From NCBI GenBank assembly GCA_031769625.1, contig JAUIMM010000135.1:9909501-9973500 (forward strand): 64,000 nt of DNA. Direction: 5' to 3'. Below are positions 1 to 15,460 of the stretch, in pieces. This DNA is from Taudactylus pleione. Lineage: Eukaryota; Chordata; Amphibia; Anura; Myobatrachidae. Under the pieces are notes generated by a model that ran no database searches, was not told where the DNA came from, and saw nothing but the letters and a program-made list of their open reading frames with translations. Every line of letters starts with the position of its first letter. Within the stretch, counting starts at the first letter, position 1. Position numbers and translations under genes: made by a program.

Positions 1-3000
1 CATTCCAATATACATTCTAACATCCATTATAACATTCTTACATCCATAATAACATTCTAACATCCATTATAACATTCTAATATACATTATAACATTCTAA
101 TATACATTCTAACATCCATTATAACATTCTAACATACATTCTAACATTCTAATATACATTCTAAATTACATTATAACATTCTTACATACTTTCTAATATT
201 CTAACATACATTCTAACATTCTAATTTACATTCTAACATCCATTATAACGTTCTAACATCCATTCTAACATTCTAATATACATTCTAACATCAATTATAA
301 CATTCTAACATACATTATAAAAATCTAATATACATTATTACATCCATTGTAACATTCTAACATACATTATAACAATCTAAAATACTTTCTAACATCCATT
401 ATAACATCCTAACATACATAATAACATTCTAACATACATTCTAACATCCATAATAACATTCTAACATACATTCTAACATTCTAATATACATTTTAAATTC
501 AATTATAACATTCTAACATCCATTATAATATTCTAATATACATTCTAGCATCCATTATAACATTCTAACATACATTCTAACATTCTAATATACATTTTAA
601 AATACATTATAACATTCTAACATACTTTCTAATATTCTAACATACATTCTAACATTATAATATACATTCTAACATCCATTATAACATTCTAATATACATT
701 CTAACATCAATTATAACATTCTAACATCCATTTTAACATTCTAATATATATTATAACATCCATTATAATATTCTAACATCCATTATAACATTCTAACATC
801 CATTATAATATTCTAATATACATTCTAACATCCATTATAACTTCTAAAATACACTATAACATTCTAATATACATTCTAACATGCATTCTAACATACATTA
901 TAACATTCTAATATACATTATAACATTATAACATCCATTCTAACATTCTAATATACATTCTAACATCCATTATAACATTCAAACATACATTCTAACATTC
1001 TAATATACATTTTAAATTCAATTATAACATTCTAACATCCATTTTAACATTCTAATATACATTATAACATCCATTATAATATTCTAACATCCATTATAAC
1101 ATTCTAACATCCATTATAAAATTCTAATATACATTCTAACATCCATTATAACATTCTAACATCCATTATAACATTCTAACATACATTATAACATTCTAAT
1201 ATACATTCTAACATGCATTATAACATTCTAACATCCATTCTAACATTCTAATATACATTAAAACATTCATTATAACATTCTAACATCCATTATAACATTC
1301 TAACATACATTATAACATTCTAATATACATTTTAATATCCATTCTAACATTCTAACATACATTATAACATTCTAATATACATTCTAACATCCATTATAAC
1401 ATTCTAACATACAATATAACATTGTAACATACATTATAACATCCATTATAATATTCTAACATCCATTATAACATTCTAACATCCATTGTAACATTCTAAT
1501 ATACATTCTAACATGCATTCTAACATACATTATAACATTGTAATATACATTCTAACATCCATTATAACATTCTAACATCCATTCTAACATTCTAATATTT
1601 ATTATAACATCCAATATAACATTCTAACATACATTGCAACATTCTAATATACATTCTAATATCCATTCTAACATTCTAACATACATTATAACATTCTAAC
1701 ATACATTATAAAAATCTAATATACATTATTACATCCATTGTAACATTCTAACATACATTATAACATTTTAATATACATTCTAAAATCCATTATAACATTC
1801 TAACATACATTATAACATTCTAATATACATTCTAACATACATAATAACATTCTAGTATAAATTATAACATCCATTATAACATTCTAACAAACATTATAAC
1901 ATTGTAACATACATTTTAACATTCTAATATACATTCTAACAGCCATTATAAAATTATAACATCCATAATATCATTCTAACATACATTCTAACATTCTAAT
2001 ATACATTCTAACATCCATTATAACATTCTAATATACATTATAACATTCTAATATACATTCTAACATCCATTATAACATTCTAACATACATTATAACATTC
2101 TAATATTCATTCTAACATCCATTATAACATTCTACCATCCATAATAACATTATAACATACATTCTAACATTCTAATATACATTCTAACATGCATAATAAC
2201 ATTCTAACATACATTCTAACATACATTCTAACATACATTATAACATTCTAAAATACATTATGACATTCTTTATAACATTATAACATCCATTCTAACATTC
2301 TAATAAACATTAAAACATCCATTCTAACATTCTAACATCCATTATAACATTCTAATATACATTATAACATTCTTATAGACATTATAACATCCATTATAAC
2401 ATTCTAACATACATTATAACATTCTAATATACATTCTAACATACATTATAACATTCTAGTATATATTATAACATCCATTATAACATTCTAACATACATTA
2501 TAACTTTGTAACATACATTATAACATTCTAATATACATTCTAACATCCATTATAACATTCTAACATACATTCTAACATTCTAATATACATTCTAACAAAC
2601 ATTATAACATTCTAGTATACATTATAACATCCATTATAACATTCTAACATACATTATAACATTGTAGCATACATTATAACATTCTAACATCCATAATAGC
2701 ATTCTAACATACATTATAACATTCTAATATACATTCTAACATCCATTCTAACATTCTAACATCCATTATAACATTCTAATATACATTCTAACATCCATTA
2801 TAACATTATAACATACTTTACAGCAATCTAATATACATTATAACCTCCATTATAACATGCTAACATACATTATAACATTCCAATATACATTCTAACATCC
2901 ATTATAACATTCTTACATCCATAATAACATTCTAACATCCATTATAACATTCTAATATACATTATAACATTCTAATATACATTCTAACATCCATTATAAC

Positions 3001-3345
3001 ATTCTAACATACATTCTAACATTCTAATATACATTCTAAATTACATTATAACATTCTTACATACTTTCTAATATTCTAACATACATTCTAACATTCTAAT
3101 TTACATTCTAACATCCATTATAACGTTCTAACATCCATTCTAACATTCTAATATACATTCTAACATCAATTATAACATTCTAACATACATTATAAAAATC
3201 TAATATACATTATTACATCCATTGTAACATTCTAACATACATTATAACAATCTAAAATACTTTCTAACATCCATTATAACATCCTAACATACATAATAAC
3301 ATTCTAACATACATTCTAACATCCATAATAACATTCTAACATACA
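1..3345. repeat. Left-edge repeat pair, offset 2,875 bp
   Basis: Bases 1-470 reappear at 2,876-3,345, starting with the same CATTCCAATA and passing through the same AACGTT variant (248 and 3,123) and the same TATAAAAATC variant. The match stops near 3,345. Because the window begins inside the first copy, the full repeat may extend to the left. The offset is 3 modulo 4, which fits the single one-base-deletion allele at 841 inside it. Bases 480-2,875 are ordinary satellite with no gene. Confidence 0.85.
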
Positions 3346-5530
3346 TTCTATCATTCTACCATACATTCTAACATTCTAATATACATTCTATCATCCACTA
3401 TAACATTCTAACATCCATTCTAACATTCTAATATACATTCTAACATCAATTATAACATTCTAACATCCATTTTAATATTCTAATATACATTATAACATCC
3501 ATTATAATATTCTAACATCCATTATAACATTCTAACATCCAATATAACATTCTAATATACATTCTAACATTGTAATATACATTCTAACATCCATTCTAAC
3601 ATTCTAACATCCATTATAACATTCTAACATCCATTCTAACATTCTAATATTTATTATAACATCCAATATAACATTCTATCATACATTGCAACTTTCTAAT
3701 ATACATTCTAATATCCATTCTAACATTCTAACATACATTATAACATTCTAACATACATTATAAAAATCTAATATACATTATTACATCCATTGTAACATTC
3801 TAACATACATTATAACATTTTAATATACATTCTAAAATCCTTTATAACATTCTAACATACATTATAACATTCTAATATACATTCTAACATACATAATAAC
3901 ATTCTAGTATAAATTATAACATCCATTATAACATTTTAACAAACATTATAACATTGTAACATACATTTTAACATTCTAATATACATTCTAACAGCCATTA
4001 TAAAATTCTAACATCCATAATAACATTCTAACATACATTCTAACATTCTAATATACATTCTAACATCCATTATAACATTCTAATATCCATAATAACATTA
4101 TAACATACATTCTAACATTCTAATATACATTCTAACATGCATAATAACATTCTAACATACATTCTAACATGCATTCTAACATACATTATAACATTCTAAA
4201 ATACATTATGACATCCTTTATAACATTATAACATCCATTCTAACATTCTAATATACATTAAAACATCCATTCTAACATTCTAACATCCATTATAACATTC
4301 TAATATACATAATAACATTCTTATAGACATTATAACATCCATTATAACATTCTAACATACATTATAACATTCTAATATACATTCTAACATCCATTATAAC
4401 ATTCTAACATACATTATAACATTCTAATATTCATTCTAACATCCATTATAACATTCTAACATCCATAATAACATTATAACATACATTCTAACATTATAAC
4501 ATACATTCTAACATTCTAATATACATTCTAACATGCATAATAACATTCTAACATACATTCTAACATGCATTCTAACATACATTATAACATTCTAAAATAC
4601 ATTATGACATTCTTTATAACATTATAACATCCATTCTAACATTCTAATAAACATTAAAACATCCATTCTAACATTCTAACATCCATTATAACATTCTAAT
4701 ATACATTATAACATTCTTATAGACATTATAACATCCATTATAACATTCTAACATACATTATAACATTCTAATATACATTCTAACATACATTATAACATTC
4801 TAGTATATATTATAACATCCATTATAACATTCTATCATACATTATAACTTTGTAACATACATTATAACATTCTAATATACATTCTAACATCCATTATAAC
4901 ATTCTAACATACATTCTAACATTCTAATATACATTCTAACAAACATTATAACATTCTAGTATACATTATAACATCCATTATAACATTCTAACATACATTA
5001 TAATATTGTAGCATACAGTATAACATTCTAACATCCATAATAGCATTCTAACATACATTATAACATTCTAATATACATTCTAACATCCATTCTAACATTC
5101 TAACATCCATTATAACATTCTAATATACATTCTAACATCCATTATAACATTATAACATACTTTACAGCAATCTAATATACATTATAACCTCCATTATAAC
5201 ATGCTAACATACATTATAACATTCCAATATACATTCTAACATCCATTATAACATTCTTACATCCATAATAACATTCTAACATCCATTATAACATTCTAAT
5301 ATACATTATAACATTCTAATATGCATTCTAACATCCATTATAACATTCTAACATACATTCTAACATTCTAATATACATTCTAAATTACATTATAACATTC
5401 TTACATACTTTCTAATATTCTAACATACATTCTAACATACTAATTTACATTCTAACATCCATTATAACGTTCTAACATCCATTCTAACATTCTAATATAC
5501 ATTCTAACATCAATTATAACATTCTAACAT
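1590..5530. repeat. Diverged tandem pair, offset 2,052 to 2,344 bp
   Basis: The stretch from about 1,590 to 3,190 is repeated at about 3,640-5,530. The offset is 2,052 at ACATTGCA (1,631 and 3,683) and at ACAGCC (1,939 and 3,991). It is 2,344 at TCTTATAGAC (2,371 and 4,715) and at ACAGCAATCT (2,820 and 5,164). The change comes from a local 396-bp duplication in the second copy and a net loss of 104 bp. Both numbers are multiples of 4. Confidence 0.75.
4080..4760. repeat. Local 396-bp tandem duplication
   Basis: The GCATAATAAC-type variant occurs at 4,137 and 4,533, and TCTTATAGAC occurs at 4,319 and 4,715. Both pairs are 396 bp apart. The two copies carry different flanking variants: ACATAATAAC before the first TCTTATAGAC and ACATTATAAC before the second. 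This suggests the pair was formed by exchange between two already different parents and not by simple copying. Confidence 0.75.
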
Positions 5531-7640
5531 CCATTTTAACATTCTAATATATATTCTAACATGCATTATAACATTCTAACATCCATTCTAACATTCTAAT
5601 ATACATTAAAACATTCATTATAACATTCTAACATCCATTATAACATTCTAACATACATTATAACATTCTAATATACATTTTAATATACATTATAACATTC
5701 TAACATACATTATAACATTCTATTATACATTCTAACATCCATTATAACATTCTAACATACAATATAACATTGTAACATACATTATAACATTCTAATATAC
5801 ATTCTAACATCCATTATAACATTCTAACATACATTATAACAATCTAAAATACATTCTAACATCCATTATAACATTATAACATACATAATAACATTTTAAC
5901 ATACATTCTAACATCCATAATAACATTCTAACATACATTCTATCATTCTACTATACATTCTAACATTCTAATATACATTCTAACATCCACTATAACATTC
6001 TAACATCCATTCTAACATTCTAATATACATTCTAACATCAATTATATCATTCTAACATCCATTTTAATATTCTAATATACATTATAACATCCATTATAAT
6101 ATTCTAACATCCATTATAACATTCTAACATCCATTATAATATTCTAATATACATTCTAACATCCATTAGAACATTCTAACATACATTCTAACATTCTAAT
6201 ATACATTCTAAAATACATTATAACATTCTAACATACTTTCTAATATCCATTATAACATTCTAACATACATTATAACATTCTAATATTCATTCTAACATCC
6301 ATTATAACATTCTAACATCCATAATAACATTCTAATATACATTCTAACATCCATTATAACATTCTAACATACATTATAACATTCTAATATTCATTCTAAC
6401 ATCCATTATAACATTCTAACATCCATAATAACATTATAACATACATTCTAACATTATAACATACATTCTAACATTCTAATATACATTCTAACATGCATAA
6501 TAACATTCTAACATACATTCTAACATGCATTCTAACATACATTATAACATTCTAAAATACATTATGTCATTCTTTATAACATTATAACATCCATTCTAAC
6601 ATTCTAATAAACATTAAAACATCCATTCTAACATTCTAACATCCATTATAACATTCTAATATACATTATAACATTCTTATAGACATTATAACATCCATTA
6701 TAACATTCTAACATACATTATAACATTCTAATATACATTCTAACATACATTATAACATTCTAGTATATATTATAACATCCATTATAACATTCTATCATAC
6801 ATTATAACTTTGTAACATACATTCTAACATTCTAATATACATTCTAACATCCATTATAACATTCTAACATACATTCTAACATTCTAATATACATTCTAAC
6901 AAACATTATAACATTCTAGTATACATTATAACATCCATTATAACATTCTAACATACATTATAACATTGTAGCATACATTATAACATTCTAACATCCATAA
7001 TAGCATTCTAACATACATTATAACATTCTAATATACATTCTAACATCCATTCTAACATTCTAACATCCATTATAACATTCTAATATACATTCTAACATCC
7101 ATTATAACATTATAACATACTTTACAGCAATCTAATATACATTATAACCTCCATTATAACATGCTAACATACATTATAACATTCCAATATACATTCTAAC
7201 ATCCATTATAACATTCTTACATCCATAATAACATTCTAACATCCATTATAACATTCTAATATACATTATAACATTCTAATATGCATTCTAACATCCATTA
7301 TAACATTCTAACATACATTCTAACATTCTAATATACATTCTAAATTACATTATAACATTCTTACATACTTTCTAATATTCTAACATACATTCTAACATAC
7401 TAATTTACATTCTAACATCCATTATAACGTTCTAACATCCATTCTAACATTCTAATATACATTCTAACATCAATTATAACATTCTAACATCCATTTTAAC
7501 ATTCTAATATATATTCTAACATGCATTATAACATTCTAACATCCATTCTAACATTCTAATATACATTAAAACATTCATTATAACATTCTAACATCCATTA
7601 TAACATTCTAACATACATTATAACATTCTAATATACATTC
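4365..7640. repeat. 1,960-bp tandem higher-order repeat, first locus
   Basis: About 1.7 copies with a 1,960-bp period. ACAGCAATCT at 5,164 and 7,124 and the stretch from 4,381 versus 6,341 line up with only isolated substitutions. The match breaks near 4,365/6,325 on the left and 5,680/7,640 on the right. No register slip lies inside, in line with 1,960 being a multiple of 4. The same period is found again at 40.4-43.5 kb. Confidence 0.88.
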
Positions 7641-10600
7641 TAACATCCATTATAACTTCTAATATACACTATAACATTCTAATATACATTCTAACATGCA
7701 TTCTAACATACATTATAACATCCATTATAACATTATAACATCCATTCTAACATTCTAATATACATTCTAACATCCATTATAACATTCTAACATACATTCT
7801 AACATTCTAATATACATTCTAAATTCAATTATAACATTCTAACATCCATTTTAACATTCTAATATACATTATAACATCCATTATAATATTCTAACATCCA
7901 TTATAATATTCTAATATCCATTATAACATTCTAACATCCATTATAAAATTCTAATATACATTCTAACATCCATAATAACATTCTAACATACATTCTAACA
8001 TCCATAATAACCTTCTAACATACATTCTAACATTCTACCATACATTCTAACATTCTAATATACATTCTAACATCCATTATAACTTTCTCACATCCATTCT
8101 AACATTCTAATATACATTCTAACATCAATTCTAACATTCTAACATCCATTTTAATATTCTAATATACATTATAAAATCCATTATAATATTCTAACATCCT
8201 TAATAACATTGTAACATCCATTTAAACATTCTAATATACATTCTAACATGCATTCTAACATACTTTATAACATTCTAATATACATTCTAACATCCATTAA
8301 AACATCCTAACATACATTATAACATTCTAATATACATTCTAATATCCATTATAACATTATAACATACATTATAACATTCTAATATACATTCTAACGTCCA
8401 TTATAACATTCTAACATACATTATAACATTCTAATATACATTCTAACATCCATTATAACATTATAACATACTTTACAGCAATCTAATATACATTATAACC
8501 TCCATTATAACATGCTAACATACATTATAACATTCCAATATACATTCTAACATCCATTATAACATTCTTACATCCATAATAACATTCTAACATCCATTAT
8601 AACATTCTAATATACATTATAACATTCTAATATACATTCTAACATCCATTATAACATTCTAACATACATTCTAACATTCTAATATACATTCTAAATTACA
8701 TTATAACATTCTTACATACTTTCTAATATTCTAACATACATTCTAACATTCTAATATACATTCTAACATCCATTATAACATTCTAACATCCATTATAATA
8801 TTCTAATATACATTCTAACATCAATTATAACATTCTAACATCCATTTTAACATTCTAATATATATTATAACATCCATTATAATATTCTAACATCCATTAT
8901 AACATTCTAACATCCATTATAATATTCTAATATACATTCTAACATCCATTATAACTTCTAAAATACACTATAACATTCTAATATACATTCTAACATGCAT
9001 TCTAACATACATTATAACATTCTAATATACATTATAACATTCATTATAACATTATAACATCCATTCTAACATTCTAATATACATTCTAACATCCATTATA
9101 ACATTCTAACATACATTCTAACATTCTAATATACCTTCTAAAATCAAAATTTAACATTCTAACATCCATTTTAACATTCTAATATACATTATAACATCCA
9201 TTATAATTTTCTAACATCCATTGTAATATTCTAACATCCATTATAACATTCTAACATCCATTATAACATTCTAATATACATTCTAACATCCATTATAACA
9301 TTCTAACATACATTATAACATTCTAATATACATTCTAACATGCATTATAACATTCTAACATCCATTCTAACATTCAAATATACATTAAAACATTCATTAT
9401 AACATTCTAACATCCATTATAACATTCTAACATACATTATAACATTCTAATATACATTTTAATATCCATTATAACATTCTAACATACATTATAACATTCT
9501 ATTATACATTCTAACATCCATTATAACATTCTAACATACAATATAACATTGTAACATACATTATAACATTCTAATATACATTATAACATCCATTATAACA
9601 TTCTAACATACATTATAACAATCTAAAATACATTCTAACATCCATTATAACATTCTAACATACCTAATAACATTTTAACATACATTCTAACATCCATAAT
9701 AACATTCTAACATACATTCTATCATTCTACTATACATTCTAACATTCTAATATACATTCTAACATCCACTATAACATTCTAACATCCATTTTAACATTCT
9801 AATATACATTCTAACATCAATTATATCATTCTAACATCCATTTTAATATTCTAATATACATTATAACATCCATTATAATATTCTAACATCCATTATAACA
9901 TTCTAACATCCATTATAATATTCTAATATACATTCTAACATCCATTATAACATTCTAACTTACATTCTAACATTCTAATATACATTCTAAAATACATTAT
10001 AACATTCTAACATACTTTCTAATATTCTAACATACATTCTAACATTATAATATACATTCGAACATCCATTATAACATTCTAACATCCATTCTAACATTCT
10101 AATATACATTCTAACATCAATTATAACATTCTAACATCCATTTTAACATTCTATTATATATTATAACATCCATTATAATATTCTAACATCCATTATAACA
10201 TTCTAACAACCATTATAATATTCTAATATACATTCTAACATCCATTATAACTTCTAAAATACACTATAACATTCTAATATACGTTCTAACATGCATTCTA
10301 ACATACATTATAACATTCTAATATACATTATAACATCCATTATAACATTATAACATCCATTCTAACATTCTAATATACATTCTAACATCCATTATAACAT
10401 TCTAGCATACATTCTAACATTCTAATATACATTTTAAATTCAATTATAACATTCTAACATCCATTTTAACATTCTAATATACATTATAACATCCATTATA
10501 ATATTCTAACATCCATTATAATATTCTAACATCCATTATAACATTCTAACATCCATTATAAAATTCTAATATACATTCTAACATCCATTATAACATTCTA

Positions 10601-12260
10601 ACATACATTATAACATTCTAATATACATTCTAACATGCATTATAACATTCTAACATCCATTCTAACATTCTAATATACATTAAAACATTCATTATAACAT
10701 TCTAACATCCATTATAACATTCTAACATACATTATAACATTCTAATATACATTTTAATATCCATTATAACATTCTAACATACATTATAACATTCTAATAT
10801 ACATTCTAACATCCATTATAACATTCTAACATACAATATAACATTGTAACATACATTATAACATTCTAATATACATTCTAACATCCATTATAACATTCTA
10901 ACATACATTATAACAATCTAAAATACTTTCTAACATCCATTATAACATCCTAACATACATAATAACATTCTAACATACATTCTAACATCCATAATAACAT
11001 TTTAACATACATTCTATCATTCTACCATACATTCTAACATTCTAATATACATTCTAACATCCACTATAACATTCTAACATCCATTCTAACATTATAATAT
11101 ACATTCTAACATCAATTATAACATTCTAACATCCATTTTAATATTCTAATATACATTATAACATCCATTATAATATTCTAACATCCATTATAACATTCTA
11201 ACATCCATTATAACATTCTAATATACATTCTAACATTGTAATATACATTCTAACATCCATTCTAACATTCTAACATCCATTATAACATTATAACATCCAT
11301 TCTAACATTCTAATATTTATTATAACATCCAATATAACATTCTATCATACATTGCAACTTTCTTATATACATTCTAATATCCATTCTAACATTCTAACAT
11401 ACATTATAACATTCTAACATACATTATAAAAATCTAATATACATTCTAAAATCCTTTATAACATTCTAACATACATTATAACATTCTAATATACATTCTA
11501 ACATACATAATAACATTCTAGTATAAATTATAACATCCATTATAACATTTTAACAAACATTATAACATTGTAACATACATTTTAACATTCTAATATACAT
11601 TCTAACAGCCATTATAAAATTCTAACATCCATAATAACATTCTAACATACATTCTAACATTCTAATATACATTCTAACATCCATTATAACATTCTAATAT
11701 ACATTATAACATTCTAATATACATTCTAACATCCATTATAACATTCTAACATACATTATAACATTCTAATATTCATTCTAACATCCATTATAACATTCTA
11801 ACATCCATAATAACATTATAACATACATTCTAACATTCTAATATACATTCTAACATGCATAATAACATTCTAACATACATTCTAACATGCATTCTAACAT
11901 ACATTATAACATTCTAAAATACATTATGACATCCTTTATAACATTATAACATCCATTCTAACATTCTAATATACATTAAAACATCCATTCTAACATTCTA
12001 ACATCCATTATAACATTCTAATATACATAATAACATTCTTATAGACATTATAACATCCATTATAACATTCTAACATACATTATAACATTCTAATATACAT
12101 TCTAACATACATTATAACATTCTAGTATATATTATAACATCCATTATAACATTCTAACATACATTATAACTTTGTAACATACATTATAACATTCTAATAT
12201 ACATTCTAACATCCATTATAACATTCTAACATACATTCTAACATTCTAATATACATTCTA
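5100..12260. repeat. Long segmental copy, partner of 40,415-48,319
   Basis: This roughly 7.2-kb segment matches 40,415-48,319 in the same orientation. The offset is 35,315 at ACAGCAATCT (5,164 and 40,479; 7,124 and 42,439). It is 36,091 after a 776-bp indel at about 7,640, seen at 7,651/43,742 and 8,475/44,566. It is 36,059 after a 32-bp indel, seen at 10,152/46,211 and at ACAGCC 11,605/47,664. The match ends near 12,230-12,260, where this copy switches to the AAATCAAAAT variant. Confidence 0.85.
7641..9140. repeat. Satellite between tandem blocks; 776-bp indel junction
   Basis: This is ordinary array without a gene. At about 7,640-7,650 the sequence jumps from the 5.1-7.6 kb type directly to the one-base-deletion allele at 7,656. 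The partner segment has 776 further bases of satellite at the equivalent place, about 42,955-43,740. The junction lies within normal octamers, leaves no target-site duplication and is a multiple of 4 long, so unequal exchange is more likely than an inserted element. ACAGCAATCT occurs at 8,475. Confidence 0.8.
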
Positions 12261-15200
12261 AAATCAAAATTTAACATTCTAACATCCATTTTAACATTCT
12301 AATATACATTATAACATCCATTATAATTTTCTAACATCCATTGTAATATTCTAACATCCATTATAACATTCTAACATCCATTATAACATTCTAATATACA
12401 TTCTAACATCCATTATAACATTCTAACATACATTATAACATTCTAATATACATTCTAACATGCATTATAACATTCTAACATCCATTCTAACATTCAAATA
12501 TACATTAAAACATTCATTATAACATTCTAACATCCATTATAACATTCTAACATACATTATAACATTCTAATATACATTTTAATATCCATTATAACATTCT
12601 AACATACATTATAACATTCTATTATACATTCTAACATCCATTATAACATTCTAACATACAATATAACATTGTAACATACATTATAACATTCTAATATACA
12701 TTATAACATCCATTATAACATTCTAACATACATTATAACAATCTAAAATACATTCTAACATCCATTATAACATTCTAACATACATAATAACATTTTAACA
12801 TACATTCTAACATCCATAATAACATTCTAACATACATTCTATCATTCTACTATACATTCTAACATTCTAATATACATTCTAACATCCACTATAACATTCT
12901 AACATCCATTCTAACATTCTAATATACATTCTAACATCAATTATATCATTCTAACATCCATTTTAATATTCTAATATACATTATAACATCCATTATAATA
13001 TTCTAACATCCATTATAACATTCTAACATCCATTATAATATTCTAATATACATTCTAACATCCATTATAACATTCTAACATACATTCTAACATTCTAATA
13101 TACATTCTAAAATACATTATAACATTCTAACATACTTTCTAATATTCTAACATACATTCTAACATTATAATATACATTCGAACATCCATTATAACATTCT
13201 AACATACATTCTATCATTCTACTATACATTCTAACATTCTAATATACATTCTAACATCCACTATAACATTCTAACATCCATTCTAACATTCTAATATACA
13301 TTCTAACATCAATTATAACATTCTAACATCCATTTTAACATTCTATTATATATTATAACATCCATTATAATATTCTAACATCCATTATAACATTATAACA
13401 TCCATTATAATATTCTAATATACATTCTAACATCCATTATAACTTCTAAAATACACTATAACATTCTAATATACATTCTAACATGCATTCTAACATTCTA
13501 GTATATATTATAACATCCATTATAACATTCTAACATACATTATAACTTTGTAACATACATTATAACATTCTAATATACATTCTAACATCCATTATAACAT
13601 TCTAATATACATTCTAACATGCATTATAACATTATAACATCCATTCTAACATTCTAATATACATTCTAACATCCATTATAACATTCTAGCATACATTCTA
13701 ACATTCTAATATACATTTTAAATTCAATTATAACATTCTAACATCCATTTTAACATTCTAATATACATTATAACATCCATTATAATATTCTAACATCCAT
13801 TATAATATTCTAACATCCATTATAACATTCTAACATCCATTATAAAATTCTAATATACATTCTAACATCCATTATAACATTCTAACATACATTATAACAT
13901 TCTAATATACATTCTAACATGCATTCTAACATTCTAACATCCATTCTAACATTCTAATATACATTAAAACATTCATTATAACATTCTAACATCCATTATA
14001 ACATTCTAACATACATTATAACATTCTAATATACATTTTAATATCCATTATAATATTCTAACATACATTATAACATTCTAATATACATTCTAACATCCAT
14101 TATAACATTCTAACATACAATATAACATTGTAACATACATTATAACATTCTAATATACATTCTAACATCCATTATAATATTCTAACATACATTATAACAA
14201 TCTAAAATACTTTCTAACATCCATTATAACATCCTAACATACATAATAACATTCTAACATACATTCTAACATCCATAATAACATTCTAACATACATTCTA
14301 TCATTCTACCATACATTCTAACATTCTAATATACATTCTAACATCCACTATAACATTCTAACATCCATTCTAACATTCTAATATACATTCTAACATCAAT
14401 TATAACATTCTAACATCCATTTTAATATTCTAATATACATTATAACATCCATTATAATATTCTAACATCCATTATAACATTCTAACATCCATTATAACAT
14501 TCTAATATACATTCTAACATGCATTCTAACATACATTATAACATTGTAATATACATTCTAACATCCATTATAACATTCTAACATCCATTCTAACATTCTA
14601 ATATTTATTATAACATCCAATATAACATTCTAACATACATTGCAACTTTCTAATATACATTCTAATATCCATTCTAACATTCTAACATACATTATAACAT
14701 TCTAACATACATTATAAAAATCTAATATACATTATTACATCCATTGTAACATTCTAACATACATTATAACATTCTAATATACATTCTAACATACATAATA
14801 ACATTCTAGTATAAATTATAACATCCATTATAACATTTTAACAAACATTATAACATTGTAACATACATTTTAACATTCTAATATACATTCTAACAGCCAT
14901 TATAAAATTCTAACATCCATAATAACATTCTAACATACATTCTAACATTCTAATATACATTCTAACATCCATTATAACATTCTAATATACATTATAACAT
15001 TCTAATATTCATTCTAACATCCATTATAACATTCTAACATCCATAATAACATTATAACATACATTCTAACATTCTAATATACATTCTAACATGCATAATA
15101 ACATTCTAACATACATTCTAACATGCATTCTAACATACATTATAACATTCTAAAATACATTATGACATCCTTTATAACATTATAACATCCATTCTAACAT

Positions 15201-15460
15201 TCTAATATACATTAAAACATCCATTCTAACATTCTAACATCCATTATAATATTCTAATATACATAATAACATTCTTATAGACATTATAACATCCATTATA
15301 ACATTCTAACATACATTATAACATTCTAATATACATTCTAACATACATTATAACATTCTAGTATATATTATAACATTCATTATATCATTCTAACATACAT
15401 TATAACTTTGTAACATACATTATAACATTCTAATATACATTCTAACATCCATTATAACAT
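9141..15460. repeat. Diverged 3.1-3.3 kb tandem repeat
   Basis: Two unequal copies meet near 12,261, where the AAATCAAAAT variant of 9,141 recurs (offset 3,120). The offset then drifts to 3,192 (10,152/13,344), 3,284 (10,403/13,687), 3,308 (11,235/14,543) and 3,288 (11,605/14,893). Every step between these values is a multiple of 4. The second copy has extra material at about 13,200-13,270 and at about 13,490-13,620; the latter is like the TAGTATAT stretch at 12,123. Confidence 0.75.

Noticed and set aside
7640..7660. Mobile element deletion or insertion at the 776-bp indel
   Set aside because: The extra sequence in the partner copy is ordinary satellite without terminal repeats or target-site duplication.
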